This document shows, piece after piece, positions 42,571 through 52,284 of a DNA stretch of 64,000 nucleotides. Numbering within the stretch: the stretch's first letter is position 1; every line of letters begins with the position of its first letter. The DNA is taken from NCBI RefSeq assembly GCF_011038785.1, contig NZ_JAAKDT010000011.1:1-64000 (forward strand). Reading direction: 5' to 3'. Position numbers and translations under genes: made by a program. Under the pieces are notes generated by a model that did no database searches, was not told the origin of the DNA, and saw only the letters and a program-made list of their open reading frames with translations. This DNA is from Parabacteroides sp. ZJ-118. Lineage in GTDB: Bacteria > Bacteroidota > Bacteroidia > Bacteroidales > Tannerellaceae.

Positions 42571-45213
42571 ATGAGACCGGAAGATAAAGAAGACGATTAT
42601 ATCGAGGATAAGGGAAAAGGGGACGCACGTGTCACGACCTATCATTTGTCTGGGATGTACCAGAACTGGTTCCTGGACTACGCTTCCTACGTGATCTTGG
42701 AACGGGCCGTTCCGCATATCAACGATGGACTGAAGCCCGTACAACGACGTATCCTGCACTCCATGAGAAGGTTGGATGACGGGCGGTATAACAAGGTAGC
42801 GAATATCGTGGGTCACACTATGCAGTTCCACCCTCACGGAGACGCCTCTATCGGAGATGCCTTGGTGCAATTGGGACAAAAGGATCTATTGATCGATTGC
42901 CAAGGGAACTGGGGTAATATCCTGACGGGAGACGGAGCCGCAGCTCCCCGTTATATAGAGGCTCGCCTTTCCAAGTTTGCCTTGGAGACCGTATTCAATC
43001 CCAAGACAACCCTTTGGCAGCTTTCTTACGACGGACGTAATAAGGAACCGGTTACCTTGCCGGTAAAATTCCCTCTATTGCTGGCACAGGGTGTGGAAGG
43101 TATCGCCGTAGGCCTGTCTTCCAAGATACTTCCTCATAATTTCAATGAGTTATTAGACGCTTCCATCGCCTACCTACGGGGAGAGGAATTCGCGTTATAC
43201 CCGGATTTCCAGACAGGCGGCTCTATCGACATAGCCAAATATAATGATGGAGAACGAGGCGGATCGGTAAAAGTCCGCGCGAAAATCAGCAAGCTCGATA
43301 ATAAGACATTGGCGATCTCGGAGATCCCGTATGGAAAAACGACCTCTATCGTGATCGAGTCCATCCTAAAAGCGAACGATAAGGGGAAGATCAAGATCAA
43401 GAAGGTAGACGATAATACCGCCAAGGATGTTGAGATCTTGGTGCATCTCGCTCCGGGAGTCTCTTCAGACAAGACCATCGATGCCCTATACGCCTTTACG
43501 GATTGTGAGATCAGTATCTCCCCGAACTGCTGTGTGATCAAGGAGGGCAAGCCGCATTTCCTTACGGTCAGCGATGTGCTCCGCCACTCCACGGATCGTA
43601 CGCTGGAGCTTTTACGGGAAGAACTCAAGATCCAGAAACAAGAGCAAGAGGAGGCCCTGTTCTTCGCCTCCCTGGAAAAGATATTTATCGAGGAACGCAT
43701 TTATAAGGATCCGGAGTTCGAGAACGCTAAAGACATGGACGAGGCGGTATCTCATATCGATCTTCGTTTGGAGCCGTTCAAGCCTCAATTTATCCGTGAA
43801 GTCACCCGGGACGATATCTTGAAACTCATGGAGATCAAGATGGGACGCATCTTAAAGTTCAACTCCGACAAGAGTAACGAGTTCATCGCCCAGACCCTGG
43901 AACAAATCGCCAAGATCAATGATAAGCTGGAACATATCGTCGACTATACCATCGATTGGTTTGCTATGCTGAAAGAGAAATATGGCAAGGCTTACCCTCG
44001 CCATACCGTGATACGCAATTTCGACACGATCGAGGCGACCAAGGTCGCGGAGGCGAACGAGAAATTGTATATCAACCGTCAAGAAGGTTTCATCGGCATG
44101 GGACTGAAAAAGGACGAGTTCATATGCAACTGCTCGGATATAGACGACGTCATCATCTTCTATCGCAACGGTACTTATAAGATCGTTAAGGTAGCGGATA
44201 AGATCTTTATCGGTAAAGATACTCTATATGTCAACATATTTGAGCGTAATGACAACCGCACCATCTACAATGTCGTATACCGGGACGGCAAGTTCGGATA
44301 TAATTACATCAAACGCTTCGCCGTCACAGGCGCTACACGCGACCGGGAATACGACCTGACCAAAGGTACGGAAAACTCCCGTGTCCTTTACTTCAGCGCA
44401 AACCCGAACGGAGAGGCGGAGACCGTCAAGGTAATCCTGAAACCCAAACCTCGGCAGAAACTACTCGTCTTCGAGAAGAACTTCAGCGAGATAGCCATCA
44501 AGGGACGCGGTTCTCAAGGTAATATCCTGACGAAAGCGGAAGTACACAAGATCAGCCTCAAGCAGAAAGGCTCTTCCACCTTGGGCGGACGGGAAGTATG
44601 GTTCGACTGGGACGTACTCCGGTTGAATTACGATGGACGGGGAGAAGAGCTAGGCGAGTTCCACAGCAACGATCAAATATTAGTGATCCTGCCGAACGGC
44701 GATTTCTACGCCACGAATTTCGATCTTAGCAATCACTACGAGTCCAATATTATGGTCATCGAGAAATACCGGCCGAGCAAGATATGGACTGCCGTATTAT
44801 ACGACGCAGATCAGAAATATTATTACATCAAGCGATTCCTGTTGGAGGTAAACACACGGAAGCAGAATTTCCTGGGAGAGAATCCGAAGAACCGCTTGAT
44901 GTTGCTTACGGATGAGGTCTACCCTCGTATCGAGGTGATCTTCGGAGGCCATGATGCCTTCCGGGAAGCGCTTGTCCTCGATGCTGACGAATTTATCGCG
45001 GTGAAAGGCTTCAAAGCCAAAGGTAAACGAATCTCCACATTTGAGATTGAGACCATCAATGAGCTGGAACCAAATCGCTTCGTCCCTTCCGAAAACGCAC
45101 CAGAATCAGGCGATGCCGAAGCCAATGAGGCCGGCAGCGATACTGACGACGGGCAGAGCGACACGGATATTATCGATGAAATTACGGGACAGATGAAATT
45201 GTTTGACAAATAA
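42571..45213 (+). CDS. parC: DNA topoisomerase IV subunit A (GyrA/ParC family)
   Basis: The protein is 880 residues. The breakage-reunion domain has HINDGLKPVQRRIL, the catalytic Tyr128 in PRYIEARLSKF, and HPHGDASIGDALV. The C-terminal half has degenerate beta-pinwheel blades without the GQRGG GyrA box, which fits topoisomerase IV more than gyrase. The tail is acidic (SDTDDGQSDTDIID). It separates linked daughter chromosomes; the ATPase subunit ParE must be encoded elsewhere. It leads an operon with a DUF3316 protein 3 bases on and an S41 protease. Confidence 0.92.
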   Translation: MRPEDKEDDYIEDKGKGDARVTTYHLSGMYQNWFLDYASYVILERAVPHINDGLKPVQRRILHSMRRLDDGRYNKVANIVGHTMQFHPHGDASIGDALVQLGQKDLLIDCQGNWGNILTGDGAAAPRYIEARLSKFALETVFNPKTTLWQLSYDGRNKEPVTLPVKFPLLLAQGVEGIAVGLSSKILPHNFNELLDASIAYLRGEEFALYPDFQTGGSIDIAKYNDGERGGSVKVRAKISKLDNKTLAISEIPYGKTTSIVIESILKANDKGKIKIKKVDDNTAKDVEILVHLAPGVSSDKTIDALYAFTDCEISISPNCCVIKEGKPHFLTVSDVLRHSTDRTLELLREELKIQKQEQEEALFFASLEKIFIEERIYKDPEFENAKDMDEAVSHIDLRLEPFKPQFIREVTRDDILKLMEIKMGRILKFNSDKSNEFIAQTLEQIAKINDKLEHIVDYTIDWFAMLKEKYGKAYPRHTVIRNFDTIEATKVAEANEKLYINRQEGFIGMGLKKDEFICNCSDIDDVIIFYRNGTYKIVKVADKIFIGKDTLYVNIFERNDNRTIYNVVYRDGKFGYNYIKRFAVTGATRDREYDLTKGTENSRVLYFSANPNGEAETVKVILKPKPRQKLLVFEKNFSEIAIKGRGSQGNILTKAEVHKISLKQKGSSTLGGREVWFDWDVLRLNYDGRGEELGEFHSNDQILVILPNGDFYATNFDLSNHYESNIMVIEKYRPSKIWTAVLYDADQKYYYIKRFLLEVNTRKQNFLGENPKNRLMLLTDEVYPRIEVIFGGHDAFREALVLDADEFIAVKGFKAKGKRISTFEIETINELEPNRFVPSENAPESGDAEANEAGSDTDDGQSDTDIIDEITGQMKLFDK

Positions 45214-45216
45214 CCT

Positions 45217-46086
45217 ATGAAAGCTATTACCTGTTTAATCGGTTTGCTCCTGCTGTTTATCGCGTCACCGGCCAAGGCCCAGTCCGGTGGAAGCGAGATC
45301 CCTTGGTCTATCAACAGCGGGACGATGATCGGTATAGGAAGTTACAACCTAATGGACACCTACTTGTCTCCCAGCATGGAAGATAAGAACTATACAGGCC
45401 CCGGATTACGGGTAATGAATGAACGGATGAAAAGGGTCCGGCTGGCAAACTATCAGGTATCCAGGCAGCAAATCATAAGTGTCGATCTGGCGAACACGGA
45501 TAATGCAGCCTCTACCGCTACGGATCTCGCGGGTTTTATTGATTATACGCTGGGATACCATTATCATTTGCCCGCGGTATTGCCGGATTTAAAGCTTCTG
45601 GCGGGTGGTGCCGTGCATGGCATGGGTGGTTTTATTTACAATACCCGCAACGGGAATAACCCGGCCTCGGCGAAAGCGGATATCGATTTGAACATCTCCG
45701 CCATGGCGATCTATAAGTTATGCGTCAAGGAATATCTCATGACGCTACGCTACCAGTTCACGATCCCCTTCGCCGGTATTTTATTTTCCCCCCATTACGG
45801 GCAATCGTATTATGAGATCTTCAATCTGGGGAACGCCTCGGGAGTGGTACAATTCAACTCCTTCCATAATAAATTCGCCATGAAGAACTTTTTCACGGTT
45901 GATTTCCCGGTTTGTGATTTCACGATACGGGCAGGTTATCTAAACAGCTCTTATCGTACGGATGTCAATGGGATACAGTCTCATATGATCTCTCACTCTT
46001 TTATGATCGGCCTCGTGAAAGAATTTATCGCTTTCGGAGGAAAGCGCCTAAAGAATACCCAGCAGGCCAGAAGCGCTTATTATTAA
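45217..46086 (+). CDS. DUF3316 family exported protein
   Basis: The protein is 289 residues with a signal peptide ending in AKAQSGG. The mature part has the beta-strand pattern and MIGIGSYNLMDTYLSP start of DUF3316, a Bacteroidales family predicted to form an outer-membrane barrel. GYHYHLPAVLPDLKLLAGG and PFAGILFSPHYGQSYYEIF are typical segments. No function is known. It is translationally close to parC (3-base gap), with a protease 11 bases downstream; the link with topoisomerase is probably only operonic. Confidence 0.8.
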   Translation: MKAITCLIGLLLLFIASPAKAQSGGSEIPWSINSGTMIGIGSYNLMDTYLSPSMEDKNYTGPGLRVMNERMKRVRLANYQVSRQQIISVDLANTDNAASTATDLAGFIDYTLGYHYHLPAVLPDLKLLAGGAVHGMGGFIYNTRNGNNPASAKADIDLNISAMAIYKLCVKEYLMTLRYQFTIPFAGILFSPHYGQSYYEIFNLGNASGVVQFNSFHNKFAMKNFFTVDFPVCDFTIRAGYLNSSYRTDVNGIQSHMISHSFMIGLVKEFIAFGGKRLKNTQQARSAYY

Positions 46087-46097
46087 AAGGAAATCAA

Positions 46098-47114
46098 ATG
46101 AAACGATACCTTACATATATATGTATATCTCTCGGATTCCTGTTTGCCGGATGTGAGAAATCAGACGAATACGTAGCCTCCCCACAGGAGAATTTTGAGG
46201 CACTCTGGAAAATATTGGATGAGAATTACTGCTTCTTCGAATACAAGGAGATGGATTGGAACGAGGTTCACGACCGCTATAAAACGCAGATAAGCGATAC
46301 GATGAGCCAATACGTCTTATTCGACGTATTAGGCAACATGCTAAACGAGCTGAAAGACGGGCATACCAATTTGATATCTACCTTCAATATGTCCCGCTAT
46401 TGGGATTGGTACCTCGATTATCCGGAAAACTTCGACTCGGACATACAAGAGAATTATCTCGGAAGGGACTACTCAATCGCCGGAGGACTTAAATACACGA
46501 CATTGTGTGACGGGCAGATCGGGTATATTTACTACGGTAGCTTTTCCAGTTCGGCCGGCGAGAGCGGTTTGGATCATATATTCTATCAATTCAAGGATTG
46601 CAAAGGCTTGATCTTCGATATCCGGGATAATGGCGGAGGTATGTTATCAAACGCCGATCGCATCGCTTCCCGTTTCTTGGAGGAAAAGATACTGACCGGC
46701 TATATCCGGCATAAGACAGGTAAAGGACACCATGACTTTTCCGAACCTTATCCCCTCTATCTCTCACCTTCCGAGCGTATCCGCTGGTTGCGTCCTGTCG
46801 TGGTCTTAACAAACCGCCATTGCTACAGCGCCGCCAACGATTTCGTACAGAAAGTACGCATGATGCCTTATGTAACGACGATGGGGGATCGTACCGGAGG
46901 CGGTAGTGGTTTCCCCTTCAACTCCGAGTTGCCCAACGGCTGGGGTGTCCGTTTCTCCGCATCTCCCATGCTGGACGTAAACAAACAGCATACAGAATTC
47001 GGTATCGACCCCACACACAAGGTATCTATGACCCAAGAAGATATCGAGAAAGGTAAAGATACGATTATCGAGGCGGCGATCGCCTACCTCTTGTCAAAGA
47101 CTGAGGAGGGATAA
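46098..47114 (+). CDS. S41 family (tail-specific) peptidase lipoprotein
   Basis: The protein is 338 residues with lipobox LFAGC (Cys19). An N-terminal helical region (LWKILDENYCFFEYKEMDWNEVH, given in part) precedes the S41 catalytic core: GLIFDIRDNGGGMLSNADRI, nucleophile Ser244 in CYSAAND, and DRTGGGSGFPF. No PDZ domain is evident, as in several Bacteroides S41 lipoproteins. It should cleave proteins or peptides in the periplasm or at the outer membrane. It ends the parC operon. Confidence 0.9.
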   Translation: MKRYLTYICISLGFLFAGCEKSDEYVASPQENFEALWKILDENYCFFEYKEMDWNEVHDRYKTQISDTMSQYVLFDVLGNMLNELKDGHTNLISTFNMSRYWDWYLDYPENFDSDIQENYLGRDYSIAGGLKYTTLCDGQIGYIYYGSFSSSAGESGLDHIFYQFKDCKGLIFDIRDNGGGMLSNADRIASRFLEEKILTGYIRHKTGKGHHDFSEPYPLYLSPSERIRWLRPVVVLTNRHCYSAANDFVQKVRMMPYVTTMGDRTGGGSGFPFNSELPNGWGVRFSASPMLDVNKQHTEFGIDPTHKVSMTQEDIEKGKDTIIEAAIAYLLSKTEEG

Positions 47115-47238
47115 GGATAAGGCTTCGCTAAAAAACAGTATTTTTATCCAGCCCGCATAAAAGTCGCCGTTTTTATGTAATTTTGCCCCGTAGACAGATC
47201 TAGATTCGATGAGAGAATTTATAGATAAGTTCAACGCC

Positions 47239-47874
47239 ATGGCCAAGAATAAGTTTTATGTCGTATGGAAAGGGTTAAACCCGGGAATCTATGATAACTG
47301 GGCGGAATGCAAGGCACAGGTAGAGGGGCAAGAGGGGGCCAAGTATAAATCCTTCGAGAACCGGGAGGAGGCCGCCAAAGCCTTCGAGGCCGGCTATACC
47401 CGTTACCTGAAGACTGCCTCTTCTCCGAGAGCCGCGGCCCGTCTCGCGCCGGGAGCCCCGATCGGGAGGCCCATCAATGAGAGTCTTGCCGTAGACGCCG
47501 CCTGTAGCGGCAATCCTGGGAATATGGAGTACAGAGGTGTTTATACCGCTACCGGACAAGAGATCTTCCATATCGGCCCGCTGCAGGAGGGTACGAACAA
47601 TGTCGGGGAATTCCTCGCCTTGGTACACGGCCTCGCCTTGCTGCAGCAAAAAGGAAGCGACCTACCGATCTATTCGGATAGCCGCAACGCCATCAACTGG
47701 GTCAAGAAAAAGAAATGCAAAACGCTATTGGAGCGTAAACCGATCAACGAACCGATCTTCGACCTCATCGAGCGGGCCGAGAAATGGTTGAACACCCACA
47801 CCTATACCACCCGGATCCTCAAATGGGAGACATCCGTATGGGGAGAGATCCCGGCAGATTTCGGAAGGAAATGA
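47239..47874 (+). CDS. rnhA: Ribonuclease HI with N-terminal hybrid-binding domain
   Basis: The protein is 211 residues from MAKNKFYVVWKG; an in-frame Met at 47209 adds ten residues. Residues about 3-50 form the caulimovirus-VI-type RNase H hybrid-binding domain (FYVVWKGLNPGIYDNW, KYKSFENREEAAKAF). The catalytic domain follows, with the acidic residues in AVDAACSG, NVGEFLALVHGL and IYSDSRNAI. It removes RNA from RNA-DNA hybrids. This two-domain layout is the usual form in Bacteroidetes. It has its own transcription unit, convergent with the next gene. Confidence 0.93.
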   Translation: MAKNKFYVVWKGLNPGIYDNWAECKAQVEGQEGAKYKSFENREEAAKAFEAGYTRYLKTASSPRAAARLAPGAPIGRPINESLAVDAACSGNPGNMEYRGVYTATGQEIFHIGPLQEGTNNVGEFLALVHGLALLQQKGSDLPIYSDSRNAINWVKKKKCKTLLERKPINEPIFDLIERAEKWLNTHTYTTRILKWETSVWGEIPADFGRK

Positions 47875-47881
47875 TTACCTG

Positions 47882-48730
47882 TCAAAAACAACGGGTATAA
47901 GCCAAGGAAAAGCTATCATACAAATAATCTTGTATTCCATGCTTATAACCAAACGAAAGGATGTTCTTCTTTATCTCATAGCTTAACGTAGAACGTAAAA
48001 CAATCGGTCGATCCCCATTGCCTTTATACCCTCGGATACCGGAGCAATCCCAACTCAGCGAAAGTCCTTTGAAACAACCGCTCAGACCAATCCCATAGCA
48101 AAAGGCATCATTTTGACGATGTATCAAATCATTGGTCATCCAGCAGTAAAAGCCTGCCAGCCCCTGCAAACGGACCCAGGCAGATCGAGACGTATCTTCC
48201 CACAACATCCGGCCAGCCTCAGCCGTAAACCAATAAGCGGCCGCATCCGTAAATCGAGCGTCACATAAACGCCCGCCACTCGCCGTCTTCAAATTCACAC
48301 TCACGACGACATCCGCCCAGCGCTTGTTTCGCAACACTTGGTAATAACAATTGACGATTACATCGCCGAAACAACGAATAGGCGAACTTGTCTCCACCGC
48401 ATTACGCTCGTCGCGCACAGCCTCCGAAGTCTTATACCATTCCTGTATCACGCCGCTCACCACCACACCCGCACGTCCCTGCGCGATAGGTACATAAACA
48501 CGAGCGAAAATATCTTTTGTCTGATCGCCCGGCATCGTATGATACTCGCCGCGCAACTCCAGCTCCCAACGGTCGGACAAATCCCCCCCCGTCAGCACCG
48601 GAAGCGGAAAAGCGTTCGCCCCGAAATAACGAGGTGAATAAACCAGCAGAGCGGTCTTATCCCGCCAACTTTCCGCCCCCGCGGGGAAAGATATATATAG
48701 GCTTAAAATAAACAAAAGGACAATCCTCAT
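47882..48730 (-). CDS. Exported protein of unknown function, probable outer-membrane barrel
   Basis: Starting at MRIVLLFILSLY (48730) the protein is 282 residues; an alternative Met lies at 48745. A signal peptide ends near FPAGAES. The rest is rich in alternating hydrophobic strands (RWELELRGEYHTM, ADVVVSVNLKTA, LSLSWDCSGIRGY) and ends SLAYTRCF, with a terminal Phe like outer-membrane proteins. I do not recognise a family. It is monocistronic. Upstream, near 48780-48830, is an imperfect CACACCAAAA/TTTTGGGTGTG dyad that might be regulatory. Confidence 0.6.
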   Translation of the reverse strand: MRIVLLFILSLYISFPAGAESWRDKTALLVYSPRYFGANAFPLPVLTGGDLSDRWELELRGEYHTMPGDQTKDIFARVYVPIAQGRAGVVVSGVIQEWYKTSEAVRDERNAVETSSPIRCFGDVIVNCYYQVLRNKRWADVVVSVNLKTASGGRLCDARFTDAAAYWFTAEAGRMLWEDTSRSAWVRLQGLAGFYCWMTNDLIHRQNDAFCYGIGLSGCFKGLSLSWDCSGIRGYKGNGDRPIVLRSTLSYEIKKNILSFGYKHGIQDYLYDSFSLAYTRCF

Positions 48731-48944
48731 CCACATAACAAGCACCCTCTTTTAAATTATCGCCTCAACAAGGCAAAACGCACACCAAAAATCAGATGAC
48801 TCAGCTATCGCTCCACTTTTGGGTGTGTAAAAGTAAACATAAAAATCTTAAATCAAAATTTTCTCAAGCCTAGCCATAAGAAAATTAATGTTTTTAGTTA
48901 TGTTTGTTCCCCACAAAGATATTCTATTCAATATACAAGGTAAC

Positions 48945-49751
48945 GTGAGTTTAGTAAAAGTAGTCATACCGATTTATAAGGCGACCTTTTCAAAAGAAGA
49001 AAGGCTCTCTCTCTCACAAGCATACAAAATCTTAAAGGCATATCCTTTGGTAGTTGTCAAACCAGAGTCACTGGATTTGTCGGAGCTGGCGAATACACAT
49101 CCGGCCATTACGTTCGTCTCATTTCCCGACTTCTACTTTAAGGGGATCAGTGGCTACAACCGATTGATGTTATCAAGCGATTTCTATGAGCGTTTTCTCG
49201 ATAGCGACTATATCCTCATATATCAACTGGACGCCTATGTCTTCTATGACGCTCTGACGGATTGGTGCGGACAGGGGTATGATTATATCGGAGCTCCTTG
49301 GTTACAACGTAAAATATACCAATACCCGATCTTATCCGGTATCATGCGCCTGATACACGCTTATCATAAATTCCGGGGAGAGCCATCCAAGCAAGATTTA
49401 TACAACAAAATAGGGAATGGAGGATTATCCCTCCGGAAAACAGCCAGCCATTACCGTGTGACACAGGAGCAAAAAGAGCGTATCCGCTTTTATCTGGCAC
49501 AAAAGCGTCATCACCTATATAATGAGGATGCATTTTGGGCCACAGAAGCCGAAAGGTTCCTGTATCCATCGGTCCAAGAAGCACTCCGCTTTGCCTTCGA
49601 CAAATACCCGGACTTATGTTTCAAAATGAATAACAAGCAATTGCCATTCGGATGCCATGCTTGGTATAAACGAAAAATGAGAAATTTTTGGACACGTTTC
49701 ATCCCTTTTCAACCAAGTATTATGCGCGCAAAGAGACGGTCATCAAGCTAG
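48945..49751 (+). CDS. DUF5672 family protein (putative glycosyltransferase)
   Basis: The family domain begins with KVVIPIYKATFSKEER, and a GTG at 48945 gives a 268-residue protein. An ATG at 48888 would add 19 residues but lies before a TATGTTTG box (48899-48906) that could be the -7 element. DUF5672 signatures are FYFKGISGYNRLMLSSDFYE (given as SGYNRLMLS), ILIYQLDAYVF, WCGQGYDYIGAPW and GNGGLSLRKT, the last two resembling GT-A donor loops. The family is usually found in LPS or capsule clusters; here it is beside an LPS core operon. Activity is inferred. Confidence 0.8.
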   Translation: MSLVKVVIPIYKATFSKEERLSLSQAYKILKAYPLVVVKPESLDLSELANTHPAITFVSFPDFYFKGISGYNRLMLSSDFYERFLDSDYILIYQLDAYVFYDALTDWCGQGYDYIGAPWLQRKIYQYPILSGIMRLIHAYHKFRGEPSKQDLYNKIGNGGLSLRKTASHYRVTQEQKERIRFYLAQKRHHLYNEDAFWATEAERFLYPSVQEALRFAFDKYPDLCFKMNNKQLPFGCHAWYKRKMRNFWTRFIPFQPSIMRAKRRSSS

Positions 49752-49811
49752 AAAGCGATCGCCCGCACATCACCGAATGGAGTTCCCGGTCGAAAAAAGC
49801 ACGTTAAACGC

Positions 49812-50552
49812 CTACATCTCGAACTTCACGGGATGTTTTCTAGCGTACCGATGCCAAAACGTTTTCCGATAACGGAGCACGAGCCTTACGCATCTTTCCC
49901 TATCTACCCGTAAGGTATCCGCATAACTTTCCGCCAAGATGCGGAAAGCGGCTTCCCGTCCCCATATACGGGCGAAATTAGCACACCCTCGCCTCAAAGA
50001 GACAGCGCCAAATGACATCCGGTTTATGTCGATCAGGACAAAACGAACTCCTTTACAGTCCCTACGATATAAGATATTTCCCGGAGAGTAGTCTTTATGA
50101 TAAACCCCTTTTTGGTGCAAATGGGCTGTATACCCCCCCAAAGCCTGAAAAACATCCTCATTTTCTACCAGCGGACCTTGACTGATCTCATACAAGGTAT
50201 GGTAAGAGGCCGGAACCTGGATACTGATAAAATAACTCCATCCCAACACCCCTCCCTCCTTACATAGGATATAAGCGACCGGCTCCGGGGTCTCTATTCC
50301 CTTCTCCAACAATCGCAAGGCATAGGTATAGGCCCGCCTCGCCTTCGAGGGACGAAACAGGGTATATACCAAGCGATTCAAAGGATGAGGCCTCTTAAAC
50401 CGCTTGACATTTAAGACCTGCCCCTCGACATCAAAAGTTTTTATCAAATTCCTGCCCACATAAATGATCGTGCCTTCCTGCTCAAAGAGGCTCGGAATAC
50501 GATGTATGAAATCGCTTAGATACGCATATTTCGGATGGATCACAATCTTCAT
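49812..50552 (-). CDS. Lipopolysaccharide kinase (Kdo/InaA-like)
   Basis: The protein is 246 residues with a small protein-kinase-like fold: the Lys in VLNVKRFKRPHPLN, the catalytic loop HKDYSPGNIL and the metal-binding VLIDINRMSF. It probably phosphorylates a Kdo or heptose residue of the LPS core. Its start overlaps the end of the GT9 gene by 4 bases, and the operon DUF4254-GT9-kinase is compact, supporting a shared role in LPS core assembly. Confidence 0.88.
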   Translation of the reverse strand: MKIVIHPKYAYLSDFIHRIPSLFEQEGTIIYVGRNLIKTFDVEGQVLNVKRFKRPHPLNRLVYTLFRPSKARRAYTYALRLLEKGIETPEPVAYILCKEGGVLGWSYFISIQVPASYHTLYEISQGPLVENEDVFQALGGYTAHLHQKGVYHKDYSPGNILYRRDCKGVRFVLIDINRMSFGAVSLRRGCANFARIWGREAAFRILAESYADTLRVDRERCVRLVLRYRKTFWHRYARKHPVKFEM

Positions 50553-51577
50553 AAAGAAAGTTCTATCTTTTCAACGATCTGCTCCGGCGTGATCTCGGAC
50601 ATACAGGCCCAATCTCCCCGGTAACAGGGCTTTTGGCCGAATACGGAACAAGGGCGACAAGGCAGATCCAACTGCTGGATACAATCTTTCGGATCTTGAT
50701 GATATCCGTAAAATCCAGCATAAGGATGGGTAGCGCCCCAAATAGAAAGTACCCGCGTACCGACCAAGGAGGCGAAATGCATATTGGCAGAATCCATACA
50801 AAGCAACAGATCCAACCGGCTGATCAAGGCCAGCTCATGATCCAAGGCATATTTACCCGCCACGCTTTTTACCCGGGGATGTTCAAAAGCCCATTGCTCC
50901 AGGACAGCCTCCTCGTAACCGCGACCACCAAACAGAAAGATCGTAAGATCCTCTCTCTCTGAAAGCTTGGCCACGACTTGCTCCATCTCATCGACCGGAT
51001 AAATCTTTCCCCGGTGCTTGGCGAAAGGGGCGATGCCGATCCATTTTCCGGTCTTCATTCCCGCAAGAGGTTCCAAGGCGGATAAATCCGGCGCGGAGGA
51101 CTCAAACAGCGACGTAAATGTCTCCATATAATTAAGTCCGGCGTTACGGAAAACATCCGCATAACATTCAATCACCGGGCGAAGTTGTTTAAATTGCTTA
51201 TGCTCCGCGTCGGTCAACCGCGCGCGGTCTTTCCGGGCCTTATCCACGACAAATACCCGCTTGCCGTTCAAGCGGAAAAACGTGCGGATGATCATGGTTC
51301 GCAATACGTCATGCAAATCCAGTACCAAGTCGAAATCGTACTTTACCAGCGCAGAGGTAAAACGGAGCAACCCCGCCAAATTCTTCTCCGTGGTCTTCGT
51401 ATTAATACCGATCACGTTCACGTTCCCAGGCCGATTCATAAATACCGGGACCAAGAAAGCTTGTGTCAATACCGTAAAAGAGTCCTCCGGGTTCGCCTTG
51501 GCAGCGGAATAGATAACAGGAACGGTCATCGCCACATCCCCGATAGCGGAAAGTCGTATTACTAATATGTCTGCCAT
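50549..51577 (-). CDS. Glycosyltransferase family 9 (heptosyltransferase-like)
   Basis: The protein is 342 residues. It has the GT9 start ILVIRLSAIGDVAMTVPVI, the N-terminal acceptor domain, and a C-terminal donor domain with WIGIAPFAKHRGKIYPVDEM (given in part), LFGGRGYEE and LLCMDSANMHFASLVGTRVLSIWGATHPYAG (as CMDSANMHFASLVGT and WGATHPYAG). It should transfer a heptose or related sugar to the LPS inner core. It overlaps the DUF4254 gene by one base and the kinase gene by four. Confidence 0.92.
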   Translation of the reverse strand: MADILVIRLSAIGDVAMTVPVIYSAAKANPEDSFTVLTQAFLVPVFMNRPGNVNVIGINTKTTEKNLAGLLRFTSALVKYDFDLVLDLHDVLRTMIIRTFFRLNGKRVFVVDKARKDRARLTDAEHKQFKQLRPVIECYADVFRNAGLNYMETFTSLFESSAPDLSALEPLAGMKTGKWIGIAPFAKHRGKIYPVDEMEQVVAKLSEREDLTIFLFGGRGYEEAVLEQWAFEHPRVKSVAGKYALDHELALISRLDLLLCMDSANMHFASLVGTRVLSIWGATHPYAGFYGYHQDPKDCIQQLDLPCRPCSVFGQKPCYRGDWACMSEITPEQIVEKIELSL

Positions 51578-52182
51578 TATTTCTTACCGTACAATACCGG
51601 ATTCAAAGCCGGGTCGTTATACATCTTCATTTGCTTATATACTTTCATGTATTTCTTACCGTCACGAATATCAGACAGTAATTGATCCAACGCCGAAGAC
51701 AAGTCCTGTTTTTGCTCCACCAGCACCGCTAGTTTCTGCTCGCAACGGGCCTTATGCTCGGTTGTGGCATCCGAACGGTTTGCCTCCTCGCGCATATGAT
51801 AGATCTTTAGCGTAAGGATAGACAGACGGTCAATCGCCCAAGCCGGGCTTTCCGTATTAATCGTAGCGTCCGGCAATACTTTTACGCCCTTGTACGTATC
51901 CAGAAAGAAACTATCAATTAGCTCCACCAAATCTGTACGATCTTGATTCGATTTATCGATGTGGCGTTTGATAGCCAGCGCTTCCACCGGATCGATCTCC
52001 GGATTCCGGATAATGTCCTCCAAATGCCATTGCACGGCATCGATCCAATTCTTTAGATAAAGGTAAAACTCAATGCTTTTTACCGCATACGGGTTATGCA
52101 CCGTGGAGTCTACGTCATCGGTCACGTGATAAGCTTCCGTAGCTTGCTCAAAAATCCGGAAACATTGTTCGCTGAAGTTCAT
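51577..52182 (-). CDS. DUF4254 family protein
   Basis: The protein is 201 residues and largely alpha-helical; it opens MNFSEQCFRIFEQATEAYH, with WHLEDIIRNPEIDP and DQLLSDIRDGKKYMKVYKQM as family-type helices. DUF4254 genes in Bacteroidetes regularly precede a GT9 heptosyltransferase, as here. The function is unknown. It is first in the LPS core operon; a minus-strand TATCTTTG box (52221-52228) 39 bases upstream fits its promoter. Confidence 0.85.
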   Translation of the reverse strand: MNFSEQCFRIFEQATEAYHVTDDVDSTVHNPYAVKSIEFYLYLKNWIDAVQWHLEDIIRNPEIDPVEALAIKRHIDKSNQDRTDLVELIDSFFLDTYKGVKVLPDATINTESPAWAIDRLSILTLKIYHMREEANRSDATTEHKARCEQKLAVLVEQKQDLSSALDQLLSDIRDGKKYMKVYKQMKMYNDPALNPVLYGKK

Positions 52183-52220
52183 AAGTTCAATTATTTTCTT
52201 TCGGTAACTACTTTGTGTGG

Positions 52221-52259
52221 CAAAGATAAAGATTCATTCAATAAATTCACCTAACTTCG
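52221..52259. promoter_or_regulatory. Divergent -7 boxes for the LPS operon and the MFS gene
   Basis: TATCTTTG on the minus strand (52221-52228) fits the DUF4254-GT9-kinase operon, and TAACTTCG on the plus strand (52252-52259) fits the MFS gene. Both lie in a 102-base gap. -33 elements are not clear. Confidence 0.45.
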
Positions 52260-52284
52260 CACGATTTATAAACGATACGTCCCC

